From Flavobacterium sp. (GTDB taxonomy: Bacteria; Bacteroidota; Bacteroidia; Flavobacteriales; Flavobacteriaceae), in the NCBI RefSeq assembly GCF_027484705.1, contig NZ_JAIXSL010000016.1, positions 124,001 to 188,000 of the forward strand: DNA of 64,000 nt. The letters are read 5' to 3'. Position 1 is the stretch's first letter. Every line of letters starts with the position of its first letter. A program made the position numbers and the translations under genes. Below are positions 10,367-18,673 of the stretch, one piece after another. Under the pieces are notes generated by a model that saw only the letters and a program-made list of their open reading frames with translations, did no database searches and had not been told where the DNA came from.

Positions 10367-13093
10367 CTATCGTAAAACCCTGTCTGGTACTGTTCGTTTT
10401 TCCCATTTGATATCGCTGAGTACACTTGATTTGATTCCGATAAAGAAACTCCAAAACGCATTTGTGCCGAAAGGCGTCCAGCTGAAATCCATGCGCCAGC
10501 TCATCAGGTCGCGTTCAAAACGAAACTGTGTAAAAGTCACTCCGTCCTGAACAAAATCATATCCTGACGAAACGCCGACTTTCCAGTTTTTTGACAATTC
10601 GGTGTTGAGCGACATCATCAGCGAGTTGCCCGAAATTTCTTTTTCCCTTTTGATGTTAGAATAGGTAAGCTGGTAGGCAAAATTCACATCCCAAGGCAGG
10701 TCAGCTTTGAAGAATCCTTTAAAACCATCATCATCTTCAGCGTCCTCATCCCCAAACTGGCTCTGTCGGCGATCGCTGAAATCGGTATTGGTTCCGAAAA
10801 GATCGTCTTCACGTCCACCATTTCGGAGTCCTTGTTGGTTCTTGTTTTTGTTCTTATTTTCTTCTCCGTCACGGCTTGACAAAGAATAATTCAAGGTCAT
10901 GTTGGCGCTGGTCATTCTGAATAAACTGCCGCCGTTATCGATATTGTATTTTTCATACATACGCCCGGAATTATCAATCGCATACGGATTCAGTGTCATT
11001 CCAAAATTGACATTCATCTTATTATTAAATAAGGCGGTACCGCCGCTGACACGCAAAGGCGCCCAACGCAAAGAGTCTGCGGTGATATCGTAACTGGTCG
11101 AGAAATTCAAATTATTGAGTAACATGATTTTTTTAGGTTCCGTTTTTGTACTGTCTTTATCAGTCACTTTGGCTTCAAAAGTATTGCTTAGGCTAAAACC
11201 GACACTGCTCGATAATTGTTTTCCCGGTGCACCAAAAATCCCTTGCTCAAAACGCGTATATTCTTTAACCATCGTCCCGCTCCCGTCAGCCGCATAAGTA
11301 TCATAATATTGTTTGAAGCTGGGCGTGTAGCTATAAGAGACCGACGGACGCATCACATGTCGGATAGCTTGTATTTTTTTGGTGTCGCCGAATTTGAACG
11401 TACCATAAATTGTAGTTCCCAAACTGGACGAAAAAGAATAGGTGCGGAAAGCGTCAAATTTGTTAACTTCAGTTACTACATCCTGATTGGTTAAGGCGTC
11501 AAAGCTTTTACGAATGGTTTTAAGATACCAGACTTCTTCATAATTCATCGAAGTGGTGGCGCTGAAATATTTGAAGACTTTGAAGTTAGTGCTTAATGGA
11601 ATACTGTGCTGGAAACCTACTTTGGCATCCTTAAACATCTCAGATTTAAAAAACAGAGAATCGGTAGTAGCTATCCTGTTTTCGCCTCTCAGGTTATATT
11701 GCAGGTTGATGTTCTTAAAGAAACCCTTTTTGATTCCTTCTTTAGGAGCGAAAGGAAAAACGCGGTCAACACTTAGTTGTAGCGTCGGCAAAGTCATATT
11801 GATTTGTTCGGTATTCGTATTTTGCGAATGGGTTGCCGTCAGCGAAAGGTTCACCTGCGGAACGGTATTGAATGTTCTGGAATAGGAAACCGACGAACTC
11901 AAAGTATTGTTCAGGTTTGAGCCTACATTGATTTGGCTTGCGGATTGTCTGAAATATTTACTGCTTCCAAAATTGACGGATGCCGAAAAACGTGAGTTTG
12001 GATTCGATTTTCCATCTTGTCCATGAGACCACTGGATGTTATAAATATTCGTTTTAGAATAATCCGGAAAACCCCGTTCGCTGTTGATTAGGTTTTCAAA
12101 ACGAACATTAAAATTACCTTTGAATTTATAACGCTGTGCGTAGCTTGATTCGAAACGGGTGGCATAACTTCCGTTGGTGTAATAATCACCTAATATGGCC
12201 AAGTCATAATAATCACTCAACGCGAGATAATAACCGCCATTTTGTAAAGAATAACCACGTTCATTATTGTCATTAAAAGTAGGTATGATCAGCCCGGATT
12301 GACTCGTTTCTGTCATGGGAAAAAAGGCGAACGGTAAGGCGAGAGGCGTCGGAACATTGGCGATTACCATATTGGTCAGGCCGGTCACGACTTTTTTGCC
12401 TGGTACGAATTTCAACCTGCTGGTTCTGAAATAATATTCGGGATCTTCAATGTCTATGGCAGTAGTGAAACGCGCGTTTTTGAGAAAGTAAACCGAATCG
12501 TTGACGCGTTTTGAAACTTCTGCTTTGACTTTAAATTCTCCTTGCTCAGTTCTTGAATTCCAGATTAATGCCTTTTTCGTTTTATAATTGAATCGAATCG
12601 AATCGGGTTCAACAACATTCGAACCTTGCTTGAAATTGGGATACTGGATGTAAGCGCCTGTCGAATCTTTGATCCTTCCCGCATAAACTTCACTTTTATC
12701 GTAATTGAAGACAATGATGCCGGCTTTGAGTTCGATATCCTGATAATACAATTCGGCTTTATCGTAAAGTGTAATCAGCTTTTTCTTGTTGTCGATCTTC
12801 GCGTATTTTTCGGCTTTATACTTTATCTTGCTTTCAAGGATCGGCTTTTTAGGTTTGACGCTGTCATTCTTGATGGTATCGCCAATTTTCGAGAGGTCAT
12901 TGATGTTGATTGTGGTGCTGTCGATGCTCTTTTTTGCAGGTACGGCTATCGACTTATTATTTAATTCCTGTGCATAATTTTTGGAGATTCCCATTGTTAG
13001 GAAAAATGCTGAAAAAACGATATGAAATAAGTTTGTATGCAAAGGTTTTAATGCTATTTTTGTAAAAATATGGCTTAATTTTTGACGTGCCAA
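10367..13093 (-). CDS. lptD: LptD-like outer-membrane LPS-assembly protein
   Basis: This putative outer-membrane beta-barrel inserts lipopolysaccharide into the outer leaflet. It has 908 residues. The N-terminal OstA-like jelly roll (about 90-250) contains YDKAELYYQDIELKAG and PNFKQGSNVVEPDS, followed by a barrel rich in alternating aromatic/polar strands to the C-terminus. A hydrophobic signal segment covers residues 23-42. The only start in this frame before the signal is TTG at 13093; a TTG at codon 18 is an alternative. The cytoplasm-like Asn/Lys-rich stretch near 720-760 is probably an extracellular loop. It is divergent from the amidase gene. Bacteroidota LptD is very diverged, so the call rests on overall layout. 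Confidence 0.82.
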   Translation of the reverse strand: MARQKLSHIFTKIALKPLHTNLFHIVFSAFFLTMGISKNYAQELNNKSIAVPAKKSIDSTTININDLSKIGDTIKNDSVKPKKPILESKIKYKAEKYAKIDNKKKLITLYDKAELYYQDIELKAGIIVFNYDKSEVYAGRIKDSTGAYIQYPNFKQGSNVVEPDSIRFNYKTKKALIWNSRTEQGEFKVKAEVSKRVNDSVYFLKNARFTTAIDIEDPEYYFRTSRLKFVPGKKVVTGLTNMVIANVPTPLALPFAFFPMTETSQSGLIIPTFNDNNERGYSLQNGGYYLALSDYYDLAILGDYYTNGSYATRFESSYAQRYKFKGNFNVRFENLINSERGFPDYSKTNIYNIQWSHGQDGKSNPNSRFSASVNFGSSKYFRQSASQINVGSNLNNTLSSSVSYSRTFNTVPQVNLSLTATHSQNTNTEQINMTLPTLQLSVDRVFPFAPKEGIKKGFFKNINLQYNLRGENRIATTDSLFFKSEMFKDAKVGFQHSIPLSTNFKVFKYFSATTSMNYEEVWYLKTIRKSFDALTNQDVVTEVNKFDAFRTYSFSSSLGTTIYGTFKFGDTKKIQAIRHVMRPSVSYSYTPSFKQYYDTYAADGSGTMVKEYTRFEQGIFGAPGKQLSSSVGFSLSNTFEAKVTDKDSTKTEPKKIMLLNNLNFSTSYDITADSLRWAPLRVSGGTALFNNKMNVNFGMTLNPYAIDNSGRMYEKYNIDNGGSLFRMTSANMTLNYSLSSRDGEENKNKNKNQQGLRNGGREDDLFGTNTDFSDRRQSQFGDEDAEDDDGFKGFFKADLPWDVNFAYQLTYSNIKREKEISGNSLMMSLNTELSKNWKVGVSSGYDFVQDGVTFTQFRFERDLMSWRMDFSWTPFGTNAFWSFFIGIKSSVLSDIKWEKRTVPDRVLR

Positions 13094-13179
13094 ACTTAAT
13101 GATTATTTTTCGTCAAAAATAGGTAAATATCAAAATTAAACCCTCAGGGTTTTCATAAAAATTAACTTTATTTCTTACC

Positions 13180-14337
13180 ATGAGTAAATTGCATAAAATC
13201 AAACATTTATTACTTTTTTTGACGTTTATTTCTTCTTTTTCGGCTTTAAGCCAATCCAATTCAAAATTCAAAGTTACCCTCGATGCCGGTCATGGCGCTC
13301 ATGATTTTGGTGCCGTTTATCACGGTCATATTGAGAAAAACATCACATTAGCCATCGTTTTAAAAGTAGGGAAAATCCTCGAAGCCAACCCAAACATCGA
13401 TGTCAATTATACACGTAAAAACGACACTTTTATCGAATTGGTGGAACGTTCTAGCATCGCCAACCGAGCAGATGCGCACATTTTTGTTTCGATCCATTGT
13501 AATGCCAATAAAAATACTTCGGCCTGCGGAAGTGAGACTTACGTAATGGGTTTGAATAAAAACGCTTCGAATCTGGCCGTTGCTAAAAGTGAGAATGCCG
13601 TAATCACGCTGGAGAAAGATTACAAACAAAAATATGAAGGTTTTGACCCCAACAATCCGAGTTCCATGATTGGTCTGACTTTGATGCAAGAAGAATATCT
13701 TGAGAACAGTATTTCACTGGCCAGTAAAATTCAGGATCAGTTTAGCGGCATCAACAGAAAAACCCGTGGTGTGAAACAAGCGCCATTTATGGTTTTACAC
13801 AAAGCTTATATGCCAAGAGTACTGATTGAAACCGGTTTTATCTCAAACCCTGAAGAAGGCGCCATGCTGGATTCCGAGGAAGGCCAACAGGAATTAGCGC
13901 AAGCTATTGCCAATGCGATCGTGAGCTACAAAAAGGAATATTTCGGAAGCAACGGCAATGATGTCATCGAAAAACCATCCAAAAAAATGGCTCAGGAACC
14001 TGTTGTCAAAGAAACACCAGCTGTCGTGAAAAACGAATCCGTTGTTGAAAAAGAGCAACCCAATCCAAACCCGGAAATTCCGATGGTCGTTTTTAAAGTT
14101 CAGATTGCTGCCGCCAATAAAAAACTCGATCTTATTCCGTCAAACTTTAAAGGATTGAGCAACGTAAAATCTACTACTGATGACGGGCAATTATACAAAT
14201 ACACTTATGGAGAAACTTCTGATTACCAAGCTGCAAAGAAATATTTGGAAGAGGCCAAAGCCAGAGGCTATACTTCAGCATACCTCATAGCATTCAAGGA
14301 CGGAAAAAAAATTAGCGTGCAGGAAGCCCTCAAATAA
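13180..14337 (+). CDS. N-acetylmuramoyl-L-alanine amidase (Amidase_3) with C-terminal SPOR-like domain
   Basis: It cleaves the amide bond between muramic acid and the stem peptide during cell separation. The 385-residue protein has a signal peptide (residues 1-25, ending ALSQS). The zinc-dependent Amidase_3 domain (about 30-250) has ligands in LDAGHGAHD, IEKNITL, SIHCNAN and the catalytic Glu in IETGFISN. A Lys/Pro/Val-rich linker follows, then a C-terminal SPOR-like region (VVFKVQIAAANKKL to the end) expected to bind denuded septal glycan. It is followed after 49 bp by the MCE gene. Confidence 0.93.
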   Translation: MSKLHKIKHLLLFLTFISSFSALSQSNSKFKVTLDAGHGAHDFGAVYHGHIEKNITLAIVLKVGKILEANPNIDVNYTRKNDTFIELVERSSIANRADAHIFVSIHCNANKNTSACGSETYVMGLNKNASNLAVAKSENAVITLEKDYKQKYEGFDPNNPSSMIGLTLMQEEYLENSISLASKIQDQFSGINRKTRGVKQAPFMVLHKAYMPRVLIETGFISNPEEGAMLDSEEGQQELAQAIANAIVSYKKEYFGSNGNDVIEKPSKKMAQEPVVKETPAVVKNESVVEKEQPNPNPEIPMVVFKVQIAAANKKLDLIPSNFKGLSNVKSTTDDGQLYKYTYGETSDYQAAKKYLEEAKARGYTSAYLIAFKDGKKISVQEALK

Positions 14338-14386
14338 AGCTGAAGAAGTAAATATTTTATTTTAAATTTGCCTAAATATCAAGATT

Positions 14387-15343
14387 TTGAAAATTACCAG
14401 AGAAATTAAAACTGCCATATTGGTTATTGCGTCCATTCTGTTATTCATTTGGGGCTATAGCTTTTTAAAAGGACGCGATTTGCTGACTTCTTATAAAATC
14501 CTTTATGCTGAATACGATAACGTGGAAGGCCTTGGTGCTTCGGCTCCGATTACCCTAAACGGGCTCGTCATCGGTAAAGTCACTGAAATCAAATTTTCGG
14601 ATCGTTCTGGAAAACTAATCGTCGAGATGCAAATCAAATCCGATTTCCCGATTTCAAAATCAAGTGTCGCAACCATCTACGAATCCGGACTTATCGGAGG
14701 AAAACAAATCATGATCATTCCCAATCTTAAAGATCAGGAAATGACCGTCACTGGTGATCATTTGCAAAGCAGTATCAAATTAGGGCTTACCGATTTAGCC
14801 GCTGAAAAACTCGCACCTTTGCAGGTAAAACTTGATAAGATTTTAATTGGTGCTGACCAAATGATCACTGGAATCAACAATGTGCTCGATAAAAAAGGGC
14901 AACAGGATTTAAAAGATGCTTTGTCGGAACTCACGCAAACCATCGCACAATTTCACAAAGCTTCGGAAAGCGTCAACGGAATGCTCGCAGATAACAAAAC
15001 GAACATCAAGGGCATCGTTACTGATTTTCATAAAGTTTCGTCGAATTTTGCTTCGGTTTCAGATTCGTTAAAACAAGCCAATCTGGGCAAAACTGCTAAA
15101 GATTTACAAGTAACATTGAAAAGAGTCGATGAAATTATGGCTGGTCTGAATTCAGGAAAAGGCACCGCCGGAAAACTGCTTAAAGATGATGCGTTATACA
15201 GCAACCTTACTCAAACTTCAAAAGAATTGGAATTGTTGCTTCAAGATTTACGACTCAATCCGACGCGATATGTCAATGTTTCGCTGTTTGGAAAGAAAAA
15301 CAAACCGTACGTGGCGCCCGCGGAAACGGCTGATAAAAAATAA
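14387..15343 (+). CDS. MlaD family (MCE domain) lipid-transport protein, TTG start
   Basis: It is a substrate-binding component of an Mla-type retrograde phospholipid transport system, anchored in the inner membrane. A single N-terminal helix (residues 7-25, AILVIASILLFIWGYSFLK) is followed by one MCE domain (about 38-115). A long helical, coiled-coil-like region runs to 290. The start codon is TTG at 14387 because no ATG precedes the conserved KITREIK sequence; a TAnnTTTG-like box lies at 14363-14370. MlaE and MlaF partners are not in this window. The next gene starts 9 bp later. Confidence 0.9.
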   Translation: MKITREIKTAILVIASILLFIWGYSFLKGRDLLTSYKILYAEYDNVEGLGASAPITLNGLVIGKVTEIKFSDRSGKLIVEMQIKSDFPISKSSVATIYESGLIGGKQIMIIPNLKDQEMTVTGDHLQSSIKLGLTDLAAEKLAPLQVKLDKILIGADQMITGINNVLDKKGQQDLKDALSELTQTIAQFHKASESVNGMLADNKTNIKGIVTDFHKVSSNFASVSDSLKQANLGKTAKDLQVTLKRVDEIMAGLNSGKGTAGKLLKDDALYSNLTQTSKELELLLQDLRLNPTRYVNVSLFGKKNKPYVAPAETADKK

Positions 15344-15352
15344 ATTTCTTCG

Positions 15353-16690
15353 ATGATGAACTATTTAGACAATATACTCTTCGCGATTCTTCTGGCTGCA
15401 GGTGTCGGATATTTTGTAACGAATGTCAAAAAAATCATTCGCAACATCAATTTAGGCCGAGACATCAATCGTTCAGATCGCTCTTCAGAACGTTGGGCGA
15501 ATATGGCTTTAATCGCGTTAGGGCAATCTAAAATGGTGAAGCGCCCGATTGCCGGAGTATTACATATCATTGTTTATGCTGGTTTTATCATCATCAATCT
15601 TGAAGTGCTTGAAATCATTATTGACGGATTGATTGGAACGCACCGCGTATTTTCATTTCTGGGAATGTTCTACGATGCATTGATTGGTTCGTTTGAAATC
15701 CTGGCTTTGTTGGTTTTGATCGCAGTTATTATTTTTCTTGCGAGAAGAAACGTCATCAAGCTCAAACGTTTCGTAAGTTCCGATCTTAAAGGCTGGCCGA
15801 AAAGCGATGCGAATTACATCCTATATTTTGAAGTCGTATTGATGTCTTTATTTCTTTTGATGAATGCGGCCGATTATCACTTACAGAATGTTTCGGGTGG
15901 TTTTGGGCATTACATTCAAGCCGGATCGTTTCCCGTTTCGCAATATCTTGCGCCATTATTTGATGGCATGAACAATGCTCTCGTAGCTTTATTGGAACGC
16001 GCTTTCTGGTGGATTCACGTCACCGGAATTTTGGTATTCCTGAATTATTTGTATTTCTCGAAACACTTACACATTTTATTGGCTTTCCCGAATACTTATT
16101 ACGCGGATTTGAACCCAAAAGGCCAATTTGATAATCTTGCCTCGGTAACCGCCGAAGTAAAACTGATGATGGATCCGAACGCCGATCCTTACGCTGTGCC
16201 AGCTGTAGATGAAAATGCAGTTCCAAGCAAATTCGGAGCGAGCGATGTTCAGGATTTGAATTGGGTGCAATTGCTCAACGCTTATACCTGCACCGAATGC
16301 GGACGTTGTACTTCATCATGTCCGGCGAACCAAACCGGAAAGAAACTGTCGCCTCGTAAAATCATGATGGATACACGCGACCGTTTGCAGGAAGTAGGAA
16401 AAAATATCGACGCCAACAAAGGCGTTTTTATACCTGACAACAAAGCATTGCTTAACGATTACATTACGCCTGAAGAGTTGTGGGCCTGTACTTCGTGTAA
16501 TGCCTGTGTCGAAGAATGTCCGGTCAATATCAGCCCGCTGTCAATCATCATGGACATGCGCCGTTATTTAGTGATGGAACAAAGTGCCGCGCCGATGTCG
16601 TTGAATGCGATGATGACCAATATCGAAAACAACGGAGCGCCTTGGCAATACAACCAGCAAGACCGTTTGAACTGGAAAAACGAAAATTAA
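15353..16690 (+). CDS. Membrane-anchored (Fe-S)-binding oxidoreductase, Hdr/GlcF-like electron-transfer subunit
   Basis: The 445-residue protein combines a membrane region (several hydrophobic segments between residues 5 and 245) with a cytoplasmic domain. This carries two CxxCxxCxxxCP [4Fe-4S] motifs, CTECGRCTSSCP near 314-325 and CTSCNACVEECP near 380-391. The layout resembles the membrane heme/Fe-S subunits of heterodisulfide-reductase-like and glycolate-oxidase-like complexes. The CCG-domain partner is encoded at 17315-18103, with a HAD-like gene between. The electron donor and acceptor cannot be told from sequence. Confidence 0.85.
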   Translation: MMNYLDNILFAILLAAGVGYFVTNVKKIIRNINLGRDINRSDRSSERWANMALIALGQSKMVKRPIAGVLHIIVYAGFIIINLEVLEIIIDGLIGTHRVFSFLGMFYDALIGSFEILALLVLIAVIIFLARRNVIKLKRFVSSDLKGWPKSDANYILYFEVVLMSLFLLMNAADYHLQNVSGGFGHYIQAGSFPVSQYLAPLFDGMNNALVALLERAFWWIHVTGILVFLNYLYFSKHLHILLAFPNTYYADLNPKGQFDNLASVTAEVKLMMDPNADPYAVPAVDENAVPSKFGASDVQDLNWVQLLNAYTCTECGRCTSSCPANQTGKKLSPRKIMMDTRDRLQEVGKNIDANKGVFIPDNKALLNDYITPEELWACTSCNACVEECPVNISPLSIIMDMRRYLVMEQSAAPMSLNAMMTNIENNGAPWQYNQQDRLNWKNEN

Positions 16691-16780
16691 TAATTAGCTT
16701 TAAAATAAAAATTCTCTTATAGGTGAGTTTAAGGGTGTTTTTAATCAAATTGAAAAAATTAAATTAGAAACAAAACGAAA

Positions 16781-17227
16781 ATGAAAAAAGAAGACATTGA
16801 CAAGCAGTTGATTGCTGCTTCAGAGAACGGGCACCACATCAGTCCGATTTTGCCAGAGGGAATTAAGAATTATTTGATTGACATTGACGGAACGATTTGC
16901 GATGACATTCCCAACGAAGAGCCTGAAAGAATGTTGACTGCGGATGTTTATCCTGATGCATTAGTCACCTTGAACAAATGGTACGACGAAGGCCATGTGA
17001 TTTTCTTCTTCACGTCAAGAACCGAAGCGCACCGTGAATATACTGAAATCTGGTTGAAGAAACACGGCTTCAAATACCACGGAATATTGTTCGGAAAACC
17101 AAGAGGCGGAAACTACCACTGGATTGACAATCACTTGGTGAAAGCTACACGATACAGAGGAAAATTTACAGACCTGATCGAAAAAGAAGTCACGATTCAG
17201 GTATTCGATGACGGAAAACATGAGTAG
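16781..17227 (+). CDS. HAD-superfamily hydrolase-like protein
   Basis: The 148-residue cytoplasmic protein has the HAD motif I DIDGTICDD with Asp34 and Asp36. FFFTSRTEAHREYT provides the motif II Thr/Ser region, with conserved Lys and Asp (WIDNH) further on. Relatives in this phylum are often named phosphoheptose isomerase, but no SIS domain is visible, so a small phosphatase-like role is the better reading. It sits between the two Fe-S oxidoreductase genes, which suggests co-expression rather than shared chemistry. Confidence 0.72.
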   Translation: MKKEDIDKQLIAASENGHHISPILPEGIKNYLIDIDGTICDDIPNEEPERMLTADVYPDALVTLNKWYDEGHVIFFFTSRTEAHREYTEIWLKKHGFKYHGILFGKPRGGNYHWIDNHLVKATRYRGKFTDLIEKEVTIQVFDDGKHE

Positions 17228-17233
17228 GTGGAT

Positions 17234-17306
17234 TTGGTTATTTGTTGATTTGGTTATATGTAAACCGACTCTTCGAATAACCGAATAACCAAATAACCGC
17301 ATAAAC
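17234..17306. repeat. Inverted pair of octamer arrays upstream of the CCG-domain gene
   Basis: The left arm has units TTGGTTAT, TTGTTGAT, TTGGTTAT (17235-17258). The right arm has GAATAACC, GAATAACC, AAATAACC, GCATAAAC (17275-17306), ending eight bases before the ATG at 17315. The arms are complementary (GGTTATTTG / CAAATAACC) and could form a stem. Confidence 0.65.
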
Positions 17307-17314
17307 AACAATTT

Positions 17315-18103
17315 ATGGAGCAATTAATCGTACCAACCATGGCCGAAATGTTAGCCCAAGGCAAGCAACCTGAAGTTTTATTTTGGGTCGGTTGTGCCGG
17401 AAGTTTTGACGACAGGGCTAAAAAAATCACCAAAGCGTTTGTTCGCATCCTAAATCGCGCTAACGTCGAATTTGCGGTATTGGGAACCGAAGAAAGTTGT
17501 ACCGGCGATCCCGCAAAAAGGGCAGGGAATGAGTTCCTGTTTCAGATGCAGGCCATGATGAATATTGAAGTGCTCAATGCTTATGAAGCTAAAAAAATTG
17601 TGACGGCTTGCCCGCATTGCTTCAATACTTTGAAAAATGAATATCCGGAATTGGGTGGGAAATATGAAGTGATTCATCACACCGAATTCTTGAAATCATT
17701 ATTGGATTCTGGTCGTTTGACTATTGAAGGCGGACAATTCAAAGGAAAAAAAATAACATTCCACGATCCGTGTTATTTGGGTCGTGCGAACAACATCTAT
17801 GAAGCGCCACGAGATCTGATACAAAAACTCGATGCCGAACTCGTAGAAATGAAACGGTCCAAAGCCAACGGTTTGTGCTGTGGTGCCGGCGGAGCGCAAA
17901 TGTTTAAAGATGCCGAACCCGGAAATAAAGAAGTCAATATCGAACGCACAGAAGACGCCTTAGAGACACAACCACAGATTATTGCCGCAGGTTGTCCGTT
18001 TTGCAATACGATGTTAACGGACGGTGTCAAAAATAAAGAACGCGAAGCTGACGTTAAGGTATTAGACATCGCCGAATTGATTGCCAATGCCCATGATCTT
18101 TAA
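17315..18103 (+). CDS. (Fe-S)-binding CCG-domain protein, heterodisulfide-reductase-B/LutA-like
   Basis: The 262-residue cytoplasmic protein has two cysteine-rich CCG domains: VGCAGSFDD, then CPHCFNTLKNEYP (about 95-107), then HDPCYLG, NGLCCGAGGAQMF and AGCPFCNTML. Such domains bind a non-cubane [4Fe-4S] cluster or transfer electrons in Hdr-like, LutA and GlcF enzymes. It most likely forms a complex with the membrane Fe-S protein at 15353-16690. It begins right after an octamer array and is followed by a heptamer array that starts at its stop codon. Confidence 0.88.
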   Translation: MEQLIVPTMAEMLAQGKQPEVLFWVGCAGSFDDRAKKITKAFVRILNRANVEFAVLGTEESCTGDPAKRAGNEFLFQMQAMMNIEVLNAYEAKKIVTACPHCFNTLKNEYPELGGKYEVIHHTEFLKSLLDSGRLTIEGGQFKGKKITFHDPCYLGRANNIYEAPRDLIQKLDAELVEMKRSKANGLCCGAGGAQMFKDAEPGNKEVNIERTEDALETQPQIIAAGCPFCNTMLTDGVKNKEREADVKVLDIAELIANAHDL

Positions 18104-18141
18104 TTGATAATTGATAATTAACAATTGATAATTATTGATTG
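18104..18141 (+). repeat. Heptamer array TTGATAA between stop of the CCG gene and the next gene
   Basis: Units TTGATAA, TTGATAA, TTAACAA, TTGATAA, TTATTGA and TTGACAT follow the TAA stop codon with 7-nt period. The same array in reverse orientation lies at 40937-40962, also at a gene's stop codon. Confidence 0.65.
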
Positions 18142-18176
18142 ACATTCAAATTTTAAATTCATAATCCCAAATTTAC

Positions 18177-18659
18177 ATGTACGTTCCTTTTGAAAATTTA
18201 CCGCCCGAATCCAAAGTCTGGATTTACCAGTCGAACCGAAAATTTACGGAAGAAGAATGGACCGCCATCGAAACCGACTTGAGAACCTTTGTCGATTCGT
18301 GGGTCGCGCATGGAACAAGCCTTGAAGCTTCGTATTTGTTGAAATACAATCGTTTCATCATACTGGCTGTGAATCAGGAAGTGCAGATGGCCACGGGTTG
18401 CTCGATTGATAAATCTGTCGAATTCATCCAAAGTTTAGAGCAAAAATACGCCGTCGATTTGTTGGATAAGATGAATGTGACTTTCAAATTAGGAGAACAC
18501 ATCGCCCACAAACCTTTAATCGAATTTAAAAAAATGGCCAAAGACAAAGCCGTTTCCGAAAATACGATTGTTTTCAATAATCTTGTGAACACCATCGAAG
18601 AATGGAACGACAGCTGGGAAGTTCCCGCCGGAGAAAGCTGGCACAGCCGTTTCTTTTAA
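18177..18659 (+). CDS. Conserved hypothetical protein (often mislabelled ABC transporter ATPase)
   Basis: The 160-residue cytoplasmic protein has an acidic, mixed alpha/beta sequence ending WHSRFF. Homologues in flavobacteria carry the name ABC transporter ATPase, but no Walker A, Walker B or signature motif can be seen, so that name is not supported. It follows the Fe-S oxidoreductase genes and lies 14 bp before the GH3 fusion gene. Function unknown. Confidence 0.75.
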   Translation: MYVPFENLPPESKVWIYQSNRKFTEEEWTAIETDLRTFVDSWVAHGTSLEASYLLKYNRFIILAVNQEVQMATGCSIDKSVEFIQSLEQKYAVDLLDKMNVTFKLGEHIAHKPLIEFKKMAKDKAVSENTIVFNNLVNTIEEWNDSWEVPAGESWHSRFF

Positions 18660-18673
18660 CCTGAAATCCATTG

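Noticed and set aside
9634-10461. 275-residue version of the T9SS protein starting at 10461
   Set aside because: It would overlap the LptD gene by 95 bp and put 48 residues before a perfect signal peptide; the start at 10317 is better.
16781-17227. Phosphoheptose isomerase
   Set aside because: The name is common for this family, but the sequence shows HAD motifs and no SIS domain.
18177-18659. ABC transporter ATPase
   Set aside because: No Walker A, Walker B or signature motif in 160 residues.
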